From UBA11865 sp041570195 (lineage in GTDB: Bacteria > Chloroflexota > Anaerolineae > Promineifilales > Promineifilaceae): DNA of 64,000 bases. Where the stretch lies: NCBI GenBank assembly GCA_041570195.1, contig JBFFWQ010000002.1:1-64000 (forward strand), read 5' to 3'. Shown here one piece after another: positions 24,590 through 34,062 of the stretch (position 1 is its first letter; every line of letters starts with the position of its first letter). The translations under genes and the position numbers were made by a program. The notes below the pieces were generated by a model, which searched no databases, had not been told where the DNA came from, and worked only from the letters and a program-made list of their open reading frames with translations.

Positions 24590-25909
24590 TCAATTTACCA
24601 TTATTTCAAAATCTCGCTGAATTAGCGGAAGTTCCGGAGCAATTTCAAAAGAGAGTGCAGCGTGTGCGTCTCGCAGAGCCGTTTCAACAGCATCAGGCGA
24701 CGGACCTCTGGCGAAAATGAAACCGAGATAACTATCGCCCTCCGGCAGGGGGATCAACCGCTGATTTAATTGGACGGTGATCTCGACACTTTCGACATAG
24801 AGCAAAGACGCGGCCGCTTCACATCCCTTGACGCTCTTCAGCAATCCCGCATTGGGGATGGGGATCATCATGACGCCGCGAGCCGCTGGCTCACGTTCCA
24901 GAGACGCGACATCCATTCCAAAGGCCTGACGAACTATCATTTCCTCGAGCGACACCCCGGGGCCAAATCGCAGCGTTTTTGAGCAGAGTCCACCGATAGA
25001 CCGACCGGCGAGTTCAATGATCCATGGCCCGTCCTCGTTGATTCGCAATTCCGCATGGACAGGGCCCTCCCGCAGCCCGAGCGCCGCTGATGCCTTGACC
25101 GTGGTCTCAAAGATAGCGTTTTGAATGTTGACCGGCAGCCTAGACGGTGTGACGTAAATGGTCTCTTCAAAGAAAGGACCGTCCAGTGGATCCGGCTTGT
25201 CAAACAGGGCTAGTATCTTGAGATTTCCGTTGAGAAGCATGCCTTCGACGGCCACTTCAAAACCCGGAATGAACTCTTCGACTAGAAACGTAGAGGCAGC
25301 GTTGCCTGAACGATCGGTTTGCAGGAAATGTTTTAGGCGGGAGGCAGCGACCACGAACTGTTTCGTTGAGTCGACGCGCATGACGCCACGGCTGCCATTA
25401 AGGTCGAGAGGTTTTATAACACTTGGGTAATCTATTTCGGCCGCAATATTCGCCAGGAGTTCGGTATTGTTCGCATCACTAAAGTGAAAGAGCTTGGATA
25501 TTGGCGAAGGCACGCCAGCCTGATGGAGCAATCTGCGCATGATGTGCTTGTCTCTGGCAGCTGCCGCCGAGTCGGGTGAATTATGGGCCAAACCAAGGGC
25601 TTTGCTCGCCTCGGCCGCTATCAAGCTACCGCTGTCGTCCACCGCAATAATGGCGCCAAGTGGTGTTTCGGCTGCAAAGTCGACGATGGTCTGCACACAG
25701 CCGGCCGGATCGTCATATTGTAAGCCAAGCGGATAGTTCCAATATTCTGCCAGATGGCGGTGCATGCTGATTGCTTTGATCACCTCGATGCCCAGGCGCT
25801 CGGCCGCTTCGACGAACGCAGGCGCGCGGTAAGTACGGGCTGTCAGCAGCAAAAGGAGCCGCCGCGGTAGATCTGCTCGTCGAGTCATGGTAACATTCGC
25901 GCCTGACAT
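24590..25909 (-). CDS. ATP-grasp domain carboxylate-amine ligase-like protein
   Basis: A 439-residue ATP-grasp enzyme. An N-terminal Rossmann-like pre-domain is followed by the ATP-binding lobes (YPSVIKPLDLNGSRGV with the ATP-contacting Lys, LVEEFIPGFEVAVEG) and the catalytic end (HAELRINEDGPWIIELAGRSIGG, metal-binding Glu/Asn region). The C-terminal 100 residues resemble those of L-amino acid ligases such as BacD. It should activate a carboxylate as acyl-phosphate and join it to an amine, but substrates are unknown. A second start at 25888 is possible; the 5' end overlaps the upstream extension of the divergent UDG ORF. Confidence 0.82.
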   Translation of the reverse strand: MSGANVTMTRRADLPRRLLLLLTARTYRAPAFVEAAERLGIEVIKAISMHRHLAEYWNYPLGLQYDDPAGCVQTIVDFAAETPLGAIIAVDDSGSLIAAEASKALGLAHNSPDSAAAARDKHIMRRLLHQAGVPSPISKLFHFSDANNTELLANIAAEIDYPSVIKPLDLNGSRGVMRVDSTKQFVVAASRLKHFLQTDRSGNAASTFLVEEFIPGFEVAVEGMLLNGNLKILALFDKPDPLDGPFFEETIYVTPSRLPVNIQNAIFETTVKASAALGLREGPVHAELRINEDGPWIIELAGRSIGGLCSKTLRFGPGVSLEEMIVRQAFGMDVASLEREPAARGVMMIPIPNAGLLKSVKGCEAAASLLYVESVEITVQLNQRLIPLPEGDSYLGFIFARGPSPDAVETALRDAHAALSFEIAPELPLIQRDFEIMVN

Positions 25910-25946
25910 GGCCTCATTTTACTTGTTTACATGGTTGGAGTCATCT

Positions 25947-26639
25947 ATGGTAATTCGTGCACTGGATCAGGTGCAAGAGGAGATGCGAGGATGCAGACGC
26001 TGTCTGGAGGCTGGTTTCGAAATCACGCCAGGCGCGGTCTTTACTGGACGAGCGACGGCCGAAGTCATGGTCATTGGACAGGCGCCAGGGGTCACGGAGG
26101 TAGCCGCCGGTCGGCCCTTCAACGCCAGCAGCGGCCGGCGACTGTTCCAATGGCTATCTGATGCCGGCTGGGAAGAGGCCGATTTTCGGGGCCGGCACTA
26201 CATGACAGCGGTAACGAAGTGCTTCCCTGGCAAGAGCGCTTCGGGACGGGGAGATCGGGTTCCCAGCAAGGAAGAGCAGGCCCTTTGCCGATCTTTTCTG
26301 GAGCAAGAGGTTCGGTTTATTGCGCCGCGAGTGATAGTGCCTGTGGGCGGACTGGCCATTCGACTCTTTTACGCCCCTTCGGCCAGATTGCGCGAGATCA
26401 TTGGTACGGGAGCCTACCTGTCGCCAGCGTTGCTGGCCGAACAGTCCGATCCGTTTTCCCTTGACAGAGCTGAGCTATTGGCAGAGTTTGCCTTAGACAA
26501 ACGCGCCGACGGCCGCTGGGTCGTTCCTCTGCCTCATCCATCTGGCGCCAGCGCCTGGCCGAATCAGACCGAAAATCGCGCGCTAATCGATCGGGCGACT
26601 TCGATGTTGGGACAAATACGCCTGTACTGGGGACTGTAG
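25947..26639 (+). CDS. Uracil-DNA glycosylase, family 4-like (Fe-S)
   Basis: A 230-residue UDG superfamily protein. The active-site motif 1 reads GQAPGVTEVAAGRPF, and motif 2 is PLPHPSGAS. Four cysteines fit an iron-sulfur cluster: the pair CRRC at residues 16 and 19, one in TKCFPGK and one in QALCRSF. It probably removes uracil from DNA. GGAG 6 bp upstream fixes the ATG at 25947. Family 5 is an alternative because motif 1 is intermediate. Confidence 0.85.
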   Translation: MVIRALDQVQEEMRGCRRCLEAGFEITPGAVFTGRATAEVMVIGQAPGVTEVAAGRPFNASSGRRLFQWLSDAGWEEADFRGRHYMTAVTKCFPGKSASGRGDRVPSKEEQALCRSFLEQEVRFIAPRVIVPVGGLAIRLFYAPSARLREIIGTGAYLSPALLAEQSDPFSLDRAELLAEFALDKRADGRWVVPLPHPSGASAWPNQTENRALIDRATSMLGQIRLYWGL

Positions 26640-26727
26640 CTTAGTGCGTTCGAGGCACGTCTGTCATCCAGGGCATTGTTAGATTCGCTACGGTTCCCCA
26701 CATAAGAGCAATGCCAAGAAAGCAAGA

Positions 26728-26759
26728 ACGACCGGGGCGGCCCTCGTCGCCCCGGTCGT
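26728..26759. terminator. Terminator hairpin between udg and lon
   Basis: Perfect 12-bp inverted repeat ACGACCGGGGCG / CGCCCCGGTCGT with an 8-nt loop, between two convergent genes. The minus-strand side is followed by a T-rich run (TCTTGCTTTCTT), so it most clearly ends lon transcription and may act in both directions. Confidence 0.8.
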
Positions 26760-26792
26760 ATGAATACATGCATGTCACTGAGGTCCTAAGCG

Positions 26793-29228
26793 TTACATTT
26801 CTGTGGTGGCTGCGGTAAATGGCTGGTCACCGGAACCGTTCCCCCCAGATACGTGCGGCAAGGGAACCTGATCTTCTGCATCGCCAGAACCTCCACTTAC
26901 GCTGAATGGCGGTTCGTCGCCATCCAACAAGGCCACTTCGAGAACCTCGTCTAGATTCGAGACGCAAATCAGTTCAAGATCTTCGCGGATGCGCTCCGGC
27001 AGTTCTGGAATATCCTTGGCGTTGTCGGCCGGTAGCAAAACGGTCTCAAGACCAGCGCGATGAGCCGCGATCGTCTTGGCTTTCAGTCCGCCAATCGGGA
27101 GCGCCTTTCCGCGAAGGGTTACTTCGCCAGTCATAGCCACATCGCGTCGCACGGCGCGCCGGGTAAAAGCCGAGATGACGGCGGTGGCGATGGCCAGCCC
27201 GGCGCTTGGACCGTCCTTAGGCGTCGCGCCGGCAGGAACGTGAATGTGGATATTTGCTCGGTCAAAGACGGTCGGATCCAGGCCAAGACGGCGTGCATTG
27301 GCTCGAGCGTAGGTGAGTGCAGCCTGAGCTGATTCTTGCATGACTTCGCCCAGCGAGCCGGTCAATTGAACCTTTCCGGTACCCTCGCTCAGACTGACTT
27401 CAATGGCCATGATATCGCCGCCAAAGCTGCTTACGGCGAGGCCTGTCGCCACACCGATTTCATCTTGCTCTTCAGCCATGCCAAATGTGAATTGCTCGGG
27501 GCCCAAAAACTCCTCGATGTCGTCGACGACTATCTCAAACGGGCCCTTTTCGCCTCCAGCGATCTTGACCGCCAGTTTGCGAACGACCGTACCAATACTA
27601 CGTTCTAACTGGCGCACGCCGGATTCCCTCGTGTAATGACGAATAAGCTGCCGCAGTGCGGAATCTTCAAAGCCAATTTTCACTTCCTTGATGCCATGCG
27701 CTTCAAGTTGCTTGTTGATCAGGTAGCCAGTCGCGATGGACAGTTTTTCGTCCTCGATGTAGCCTGGCATGCTAATTGATTCCATCCGGTCCAACAACGG
27801 CGGTGGAATGGTTGCCGTCTGGTTTGACGTAGTGATGAATATCACCTGGCTCAGATCGAAGGGTACTTCCAGGTAATGGTCGGTGAAGGAGTGATTCTGT
27901 TCAGGATCCAGGACCTCAAGCAACGCTGAGCTAGGATCGCCACGCCAATCTGCGCCAACTTTGTCGATCTCATCCAGAACGATGACCGGGTTCCTGGATT
28001 CGGCGTCTCGTAGGGCTCTAATGATACGGCCGGGCAGAGCGCCAATATAGGTCCGGCGGTGACCACGGATTTCTGCTTCGTCGCGGACGCCTCCCAGGCT
28101 GATACGAACCATCTTGCGGTCCATAGCCCTGGCAACAGAGGTAGCAATAGAGGTTTTGCCGACACCCGGCGGGCCATTGAGATTGACAATGGCGCCCCGC
28201 ATATTCTTGCCAGCCAGCTTGCGGACCGCGACGTACTCGACTATGCGGTCCTTTACGTCATTCAGGCCGTAGTGATCCGCGTCTAGCACGTCGCGGACAT
28301 GCTCCAGATCCAGATTGTCCTCGGTGCTTGCCGACCAGGGTAACTCAATTAGCCACTCTAGGTAAGTGCGGATGACACTGGCTTCTGCAGCATGGTTACC
28401 AATGCGTTCCAGGCGTTTCAACTCGTCAAGAGCGCGTTTTTCGACCTCTTCTGGCATGCTTGCTTTTTCGATCTTCTGCCGCAAATCGTCGGACAATGCC
28501 GCGTCGTCCTCGCCTAGCTCTTTCTGAATCGCTTTCATCTGCTCGCGCAGCATGTATTCTCGTTGAGCTTGACTGGCGCCTTCTTGCGCTTCTTGCTGGA
28601 TCCTGCTGCGAATCTCCGCGATGCGCAGATCTTGTTCCAGAAAATCTTTTACTTTGTTAAGCCGTTCCACGCCGTGCAAAGAGGTCAGTAGATCAAGCTC
28701 CATCTCGAATGGCATGTTCAATATGCCGGCCAAAAAATCAGCCAACTCGCCAGCCGTCTCTTTGCCGCGCAACGTGGCCAGCACCTGCCGGTTCACTTCG
28801 CCGAGCGTTTCAATGTATTGTTCCACATAGGCGATGGACTCGGCCATCAATTCCGGCGCCGTCGAATCTGTGGCGTCATCCAGTTCATTAAAGGAAGCCA
28901 TCAAGAATGACTCGCTGCTATCCAGTTCGTCTACGAGCACTCTGCGGCGCATCTCGACCAGCATCTGAACGCCCAGGTTTGAGGTGCGAAGCAGATCGCG
29001 CACATTGGCCAGTACCCCGATGGGGGCGAGATCTTCGCGCTGGGGTTCTTCCGTCTCGGGATCGTATTGGACTAAGATGAGGATTTCGCCATCACCACGA
29101 TGGGCGACCTTGGCTGCTGCCAGCGATCTCGGTCGGCCGATTGAAATGGTGGTCGTGACACCAGGGAAAACGACACCCCCTCGAAGGGGCACGGCCGGTA
29201 TCATGACTTTCTCCGTACTCTGTGTCAT
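26793..29228 (-). CDS. lon: ATP-dependent Lon protease
   Basis: An 811-residue cytoplasmic protease. It has the LON substrate-binding domain (PAVPLRGGVVFPG at the start), coiled-coil region, AAA+ domain with GPPGVGKTS and IVLDEIDKV, and the C-terminal Ser/Lys protease domain with PKDGPSAG and the Lys in GGLKAKTIAAHRAG. The C-terminus has an extra Gly/Ser-rich tail of about 45 residues. The ATG at 29228 is preceded by AAAGGAGAG at a 9-bp spacing, whereas the ORF extends 62 codons further upstream without homology. Followed by a strong terminator. Confidence 0.96.
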   Translation of the reverse strand: MTQSTEKVMIPAVPLRGGVVFPGVTTTISIGRPRSLAAAKVAHRGDGEILILVQYDPETEEPQREDLAPIGVLANVRDLLRTSNLGVQMLVEMRRRVLVDELDSSESFLMASFNELDDATDSTAPELMAESIAYVEQYIETLGEVNRQVLATLRGKETAGELADFLAGILNMPFEMELDLLTSLHGVERLNKVKDFLEQDLRIAEIRSRIQQEAQEGASQAQREYMLREQMKAIQKELGEDDAALSDDLRQKIEKASMPEEVEKRALDELKRLERIGNHAAEASVIRTYLEWLIELPWSASTEDNLDLEHVRDVLDADHYGLNDVKDRIVEYVAVRKLAGKNMRGAIVNLNGPPGVGKTSIATSVARAMDRKMVRISLGGVRDEAEIRGHRRTYIGALPGRIIRALRDAESRNPVIVLDEIDKVGADWRGDPSSALLEVLDPEQNHSFTDHYLEVPFDLSQVIFITTSNQTATIPPPLLDRMESISMPGYIEDEKLSIATGYLINKQLEAHGIKEVKIGFEDSALRQLIRHYTRESGVRQLERSIGTVVRKLAVKIAGGEKGPFEIVVDDIEEFLGPEQFTFGMAEEQDEIGVATGLAVSSFGGDIMAIEVSLSEGTGKVQLTGSLGEVMQESAQAALTYARANARRLGLDPTVFDRANIHIHVPAGATPKDGPSAGLAIATAVISAFTRRAVRRDVAMTGEVTLRGKALPIGGLKAKTIAAHRAGLETVLLPADNAKDIPELPERIREDLELICVSNLDEVLEVALLDGDEPPFSVSGGSGDAEDQVPLPHVSGGNGSGDQPFTAATTEM

Positions 29229-29532
29229 TTGGTATTGCTCTCCTTTGCCTGGCTGCCAACTGCCAATGCATTGATGCGCTGTTCTCTTGACCAGCAACCA
29301 CGGAATTGCCGCTGCAATCAGGCTAGTTTGCATTCTATCGGCAACCGTCGTCCATACCATTGGAATCGCGTAAGAAAGGAATTCACCTGATCTTGAGGCC
29401 AAGCGAACCTCCATGTGTCTGGCGTCACGATGTCAGACCCGTGCTCGAGTTTTTAGCCTATGCAGTCGTCTGCTAGAATTTACGCTAATTACGGTTACGG
29501 AATGTTAGGGCAAGATGAGTTGAGGTGGTTGG
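29229..29532. promoter_or_regulatory. Divergent control region between lon and aldehyde dehydrogenase
   Basis: 304 bp without a supported gene. On the plus strand TGCTAGAAT (29471-29479) is an extended -10 box about 54 bp before the dehydrogenase start. No clear lon promoter and no CIRCE-type inverted repeat was found on the minus strand. Confidence 0.45.
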
Positions 29533-30996
29533 ATGAGGAAGATGTATGTAGGCGGCAAATGGGTGGAGAGTAATAGTAGTAATGTCACCGCGGTATTAAA
29601 TCCGGCGACGGAGGAAGTGCTGATCGAAGTCCAGAATGCCGATGAGCTGGATGTCGGCCATGCGGTTGAAGTAGCGGATCAGGCATTCCAAGAGTGGCGT
29701 TGGATTACGGGCCTTGAGCGAGCCGAAATGTTGCACGAAGCGGCACGCAAAATCCGCGATCACTTCGACGATGTGGCTCGTCTATTAACGTTGGAAGAGG
29801 GCAAGCCGCTGCCTGAAAACGAAGAGGAAGTTGAATGGGTGATCGGTACCCTGGACTACTATGCCGAAATGGCACGGACCTATCGCGGCCGGTTGCTTGC
29901 TCCAGCCGAGCGGAGTCAGTTCAATTTCGTTATGAAAGAGCCGTATGGTCCTGTGGCCTGCATTGTCCCGTTTAACTACCCGCTGCTGCTCATGATCTGG
30001 AAAGTAGCTCCAGCGCTGGCGGCTGGTAACACAGTGATTATCAAACCGGCCGAACAGACACCACTGTCGACACTACTGCTGGCCGAAGTGGCCTTTGACC
30101 ATCTCCCAGCCGGCGTCTTCAATGTCGTGACCGGCGGGGCGCGAGCCGGAGAGGCGCTGGTCAGACATCCGAAGGTCCCTGTGATTGCCTTTACAGGTTC
30201 GACGGCGGTCGGTCAACGCATCGCCCGATTTGCGGCCGACGGCATGAAACGCACTCACCTGGAATTGGGTGGCAAGGACGCATTTGTCTTAGGTCCAGAT
30301 GCCGATATTGAGACGGCCGTTGAGGCGATATCTTATGCAGCCCTAATAAACACGGGACAGGTCTGCACGTCGACCGAGCGCGTATACGTACCGGAACAAA
30401 AACTGAAGCCTTTTGCCTCTGCCATGGCCGATTTCGTCTCCGATCTGAAGCTTGGCCCAGGCATCGAACCTGATACAGATTTGGGGCCAATGGCCGATCC
30501 TAGGTATAGGCGGAAAGTCGAGAATCATGTGGCGGATGCCTTGGAACGGGGGGCCAGGGTCCTGACCGGCGGTCGCCGACCGAGGGATTTGCCGCGTGGC
30601 TTCTACTATGAGCCAACGGTGTTGACTAACGTAGACCACAGCATGATCTGCATGCGCGACGAGACTTTCGGCCCAACGATACCTATCATGGCTTACCGCA
30701 ACTTCGACGACGCGATTCGGCTAGTCAACGACAGTGCTTTTGGCCTTGGGGCGTGTCTCCGAACGAACGACGCAAACATCGCCAAGCGCTTCTTTGAGGA
30801 AGTACAGGCCGGTACTGTCTGGATCAATGATCCACTGACTGACAACTATGGCGGGCCCTTTGGCGGCATGAAGATGAGCGGAAACGCCCGAGAATTGGGC
30901 GAAGAGGGCCTTGAGAGTTTTCTTGAGACGAAGCACGTCCACTGGGACTTTGACGACACGCCAAAGGATTTCTGGTTCCCATACGGACGCCAGTAG
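29533..30996 (+). CDS. NAD(P)-dependent aldehyde dehydrogenase
   Basis: A 487-residue ALDH superfamily enzyme. The cofactor and active-site motifs are present: FNYPLLLMIWK, KPAEQTPLS, FTGSTAVGQ, the general base Glu in LELGGKDAF, and the catalytic Cys in NTGQVCTSTERVYV. The closest named groups by motif style are betaine-aldehyde and succinate-semialdehyde dehydrogenases, but the substrate cannot be set from sequence. Transcribed alone, convergent with the GerW-like gene 12 bp away. Confidence 0.92.
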   Translation: MRKMYVGGKWVESNSSNVTAVLNPATEEVLIEVQNADELDVGHAVEVADQAFQEWRWITGLERAEMLHEAARKIRDHFDDVARLLTLEEGKPLPENEEEVEWVIGTLDYYAEMARTYRGRLLAPAERSQFNFVMKEPYGPVACIVPFNYPLLLMIWKVAPALAAGNTVIIKPAEQTPLSTLLLAEVAFDHLPAGVFNVVTGGARAGEALVRHPKVPVIAFTGSTAVGQRIARFAADGMKRTHLELGGKDAFVLGPDADIETAVEAISYAALINTGQVCTSTERVYVPEQKLKPFASAMADFVSDLKLGPGIEPDTDLGPMADPRYRRKVENHVADALERGARVLTGGRRPRDLPRGFYYEPTVLTNVDHSMICMRDETFGPTIPIMAYRNFDDAIRLVNDSAFGLGACLRTNDANIAKRFFEEVQAGTVWINDPLTDNYGGPFGGMKMSGNARELGEEGLESFLETKHVHWDFDDTPKDFWFPYGRQ

Positions 30997-31008
30997 GCTG
31001 GGTTCAGC

Positions 31009-31434
31009 TTACTGCCTTAGCGCCCGGCGCATTCTGGCGCCCATAGTGAAGATGCTAAGCAACGTCGTGAAGAAGGCCAGGGCGATCTTGGTCGGATCGA
31101 TGATGGGTTCGACGCGTGCCCCGTTCGGACCAATCTCGATGATGGCCACCGGTCTAGACATGGCCGCTCCGCCTCCGCCTCCAGCACTTCCAAATCCTGA
31201 CGTGCCGGACTCGGCTTCGTCCTTTTCACTGGAGTCGGTACCCCAACCGCCACCATAGCCAAAGCCTAGGCTGACGCGGGCTTCGGAGGCGGTGATTACT
31301 GTGTATTCGCCACTCTCGACCGGTTCCCCGAAGACAGCACCTGGACTGCCAACGTCGGCCAGCCTCTCGAGAAGCTCATTCCCTTTGTCCTGGCTCGATA
31401 CCTTCTCGGCTATGATCTCGAAATCCTTGTTCAT
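31009..31434 (-). CDS. GerW/YtfJ-like protein
   Basis: A 141-residue protein with the YtfJ pattern: FGEPVESGEYTVITASEARVSLGFGYGGG, then a Gly-rich stretch (GFGSAGGGGGAAMSRPVAIIEI) and a C-terminal membrane helix (DPTKIALAFFTTLLSIFTMGARM). In Bacillus YtfJ is a spore germination protein, but relatives occur widely in non-sporulating bacteria including Chloroflexota, where the role is unknown. AGAGGAG supports the ATG at 31434. Downstream of a similarly built gene. Confidence 0.8.
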   Translation of the reverse strand: MNKDFEIIAEKVSSQDKGNELLERLADVGSPGAVFGEPVESGEYTVITASEARVSLGFGYGGGWGTDSSEKDEAESGTSGFGSAGGGGGAAMSRPVAIIEIGPNGARVEPIIDPTKIALAFFTTLLSIFTMGARMRRALRQ

Positions 31435-31464
31435 ATGTAACTCCTCTGGACCCATCTGGGTTAT

Positions 31465-31947
31465 CTACATTTTCCGTTTCTTGCTCGCCTTGGTAACGAG
31501 TACCGTAAGGATGGTTGCGGCCAATGCGACGCTGAACAAGGCTACCTGGGCCAACAGCGTTGCGTCCATAATGGGCAGCTTCTCGCTGCTGTCTCCTTCT
31601 TCGACCACTATAGCAACAGGCCGATTCCAGACGTAGTTGAAGAATGGGAGATTCAAGCGCAAGGCGCCAGAAATTGGCGTAACGACCAAGTCTCCCTTCT
31701 CAATGGATTGACCGGCATGGGTGCTGTACTGAAGAAATCTCTCGGATTTAGCCATGTATATACTCCCACTAGACAATGGCAATCCAACGTGAAAGTCGAG
31801 CGACAGATCAAGTCTCGAAGCATTTAGCTTGCGTTGGAGTGCCTGAGTCTTATCTGTAATGATTGTACCACAAAGAAGGGTTCCACCTTTGTCGTTTGAG
31901 CCAATCAAGCCGACCTCTGAAGGCTTGCGTGGCGCATCTGTTCGCAT
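31465..31947 (-). CDS. Small membrane-anchored hypothetical protein, possible GerW-like relative
   Basis: A 160-residue protein with a soluble N-terminal part and a single C-terminal membrane helix followed by a Lys/Arg-rich end (TKASKKRKM). The segment VVTPISGALRLNL...WNRPVAIVVEEG is laid out like the YtfJ RPVAII region of the next gene, although the Gly-rich stretch is missing. GGAG 6 bp upstream supports the ATG at 31947, so the long upstream ORF extension that overlaps the divergent nuclease gene should be discarded. Function unknown; 30 bp upstream of the GerW-like gene, so cotranscribed. Confidence 0.65.
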   Translation of the reverse strand: MRTDAPRKPSEVGLIGSNDKGGTLLCGTIITDKTQALQRKLNASRLDLSLDFHVGLPLSSGSIYMAKSERFLQYSTHAGQSIEKGDLVVTPISGALRLNLPFFNYVWNRPVAIVVEEGDSSEKLPIMDATLLAQVALFSVALAATILTVLVTKASKKRKM

Positions 31948-32025
31948 CATAATCTCCATTGTTTCGTCATGCGGAAGCTTGCAAACACTGCATGCTTTCC
32001 AGGTGGCGGAAAGGAGTTGGGGACC

Positions 32026-34053
32026 ATGTCTGTTCGCAGGCTGTGGTGTGCAAGTAAGACCTTGTTCATAGCGCTCATCGTCGTTGCCTGCGCCAGACTG
32101 ACGATGGCACAAGAAGCAATACCGATTGGTCAGATTCAAGGTCGTGAATTCGAGTCTCATTATTTGGATCGTTTTGTCAGCTTCAGGGGCGTCGTCACAG
32201 GTATTCTGGAGGATGAGAATGCGCGAGGCACTCGCTTTTATACAATGTATGTTCAAGATCTTTTGGGCTCAGAGGACAACGACCCGTTGACGTCTGACGG
32301 CCTGGCGATCTTTGTGGGCGCCAAACGGCCGACGGCGGCGGCTGGAGACGTCGTCCAGGTTACCGGTCGTGTGACCGAGTTCTACGGGCTGACAGAGTTG
32401 GACAACAACGACCTCTACATCTTCATTGAAAGCCGGAACAATCCTTTACCCGAGCCCATAGAGATCGATCCTCCGGTCGGTACCGAAGAATCGGCCGCCT
32501 ACCTGGAGAGATTCGAAGCTATGCGCGTTTCGTTGCCAGCATCCTCGGTGGTCGGACCGGCGCACGTCGGCTGTGGCTTCAGCGTGGTACGGAGAGATAC
32601 AGGAGTGGAACGAGTGCTGGCCAGAGAAGCCGACGATCCTGTAGGGCTGATAGTTGGGGTTCTACATCCATCGGACGTTAACTGCGGTGACATGCCCGAT
32701 GTGACTCAGGGTGACGAAATTGTCGGCCTGGTTGGGCCACTGACCTATCATTTCGACCGGTTTAAGATCGTCTATCAGGATCCGGCCGAGCTGTCGGTTC
32801 AGCAGCGCGAGCGAATACCGCTTATGGATCCTCCTAAAGCCCCTCGCGGAGGCGTCGTCATTGCTAATTTCAATGTCAACGATTACTTCGACGCGCATGA
32901 TGATACCGGCGAGGACGCCGAACCCAAACCTCTGGAAGTAGAAGTAACCTTGAAGACGTCCAAAGTGGCCGCAACTATTAGCGATAGATTGAGCTGTCCC
33001 ACTCTAGTCGGCTTGCAAGAGGTTGAAAACATTGAATTACTTCACCGCCTGGTGACCAGATTAACTGAGCCGTGCGGATTTGAGTACCAAATCAGTCACC
33101 TCGATAGCCCAGACGCCCGGGGTGCTGAACAGGCGCTTCTCAGCGATCCGGAAAGGTTAGAGATCCACCAAGTTTCTCTGAAACAGGCTTGTACCGAGTT
33201 GGATACTGGAGTCGTCGATTCAGAAACCGAGTGCGAAGATGGCCAGCAGCCGCTGTTTTCCAGGCCGCCTCTCCAGGTAGAAGCCTCGATCGATGGCCGT
33301 CGTCTGGTGGTGCTGGTCAACCATTTCAAGTCTAAACGTGGTGGCACCGCTGAAACTGCTCCCAGGCGCCTGGCTCAGGCTCAGCATTTGAATCAAATTG
33401 TGAAAGAAATTCAAGCGGCCGAACCAGACAGTTATCTCGTTGTCCTGGGTGATTTCAACGACTATGATCGTTCCGAGGTTATGGAGGTATTGCTCGTGGG
33501 AACGACCCTGGTCGATGTGCTGGCGGAGTTACCGGATGACCAGCGGTACAGCTACATTTTCGACGGCGCTTCGCAGTTGATCGATTGGATTCTGGTCTCT
33601 CCGGCGCTGGTTGAATACAAGGTCGAAGCCTCAATCATGCACAGTAATGCTGACTACGCATTTCGGATGGGTGACCTGGGCGATAGTGAGAATCTTAGCT
33701 ATCGGTCATCCGATCACGATGTACCCTATCTCGTGCTTGATCTTAGTTTCAAGGAGGAGCCAGTTCCTTCGGATTTGTCAACCGGCGCACCCAGTCCGAC
33801 GGCCCTAGCTCCGGTAGAAGAATCGCCGACCGATGCACCTGCATCGATGCCTTTAATCACGGCGCAAGGCGAGATGCGGCCGACGAAAGAACCACCAAAG
33901 ACTACAGAGGCACCCGCAAATACCAAAGAAGTGGAGGATCAGGGCGCGAGGGCGCCAAATAGAGAAAACCCCGGAGTTATCATCGCCGGGGTCTTTCTTC
34001 TTGGTGCTTTGGTTGCACTAGTTGGGGCAATCGCAACTAAGCTACGGAAGTAG
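32026..34053 (+). CDS. Secreted, membrane-anchored endonuclease/exonuclease/phosphatase family protein
   Basis: A 675-residue exported protein. A signal peptide (about 10-30, ending LTMAQE) is followed by an OB-like beta region (about 40-260, VSFRGVVTGILED) and an EEP nuclease domain (about 280-580) with LVGLQEVEN, NHFKSKRGG, GDFNDYD and SSDHDV, the usual metal and catalytic motifs. A Thr/Pro-rich stalk leads to a C-terminal membrane helix and a KLRK tail, so the enzyme is anchored outside the cell. Probable extracellular nuclease; phosphatase activity is not excluded. AAGGAG supports the ATG at 32026. Confidence 0.87.
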   Translation: MSVRRLWCASKTLFIALIVVACARLTMAQEAIPIGQIQGREFESHYLDRFVSFRGVVTGILEDENARGTRFYTMYVQDLLGSEDNDPLTSDGLAIFVGAKRPTAAAGDVVQVTGRVTEFYGLTELDNNDLYIFIESRNNPLPEPIEIDPPVGTEESAAYLERFEAMRVSLPASSVVGPAHVGCGFSVVRRDTGVERVLAREADDPVGLIVGVLHPSDVNCGDMPDVTQGDEIVGLVGPLTYHFDRFKIVYQDPAELSVQQRERIPLMDPPKAPRGGVVIANFNVNDYFDAHDDTGEDAEPKPLEVEVTLKTSKVAATISDRLSCPTLVGLQEVENIELLHRLVTRLTEPCGFEYQISHLDSPDARGAEQALLSDPERLEIHQVSLKQACTELDTGVVDSETECEDGQQPLFSRPPLQVEASIDGRRLVVLVNHFKSKRGGTAETAPRRLAQAQHLNQIVKEIQAAEPDSYLVVLGDFNDYDRSEVMEVLLVGTTLVDVLAELPDDQRYSYIFDGASQLIDWILVSPALVEYKVEASIMHSNADYAFRMGDLGDSENLSYRSSDHDVPYLVLDLSFKEEPVPSDLSTGAPSPTALAPVEESPTDAPASMPLITAQGEMRPTKEPPKTTEAPANTKEVEDQGARAPNRENPGVIIAGVFLLGALVALVGAIATKLRK

Positions 34054-34062
34054 TATGCCTCG

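Noticed and set aside
29229..29414. 62-codon upstream extension of lon
   Set aside because: No family similarity, and a good Shine-Dalgarno precedes the internal ATG at 29228.
31948..32256. Upstream extension of the small membrane-protein ORF
   Set aside because: It overlaps the divergent nuclease gene, while GGAG fixes the ATG at 31947.
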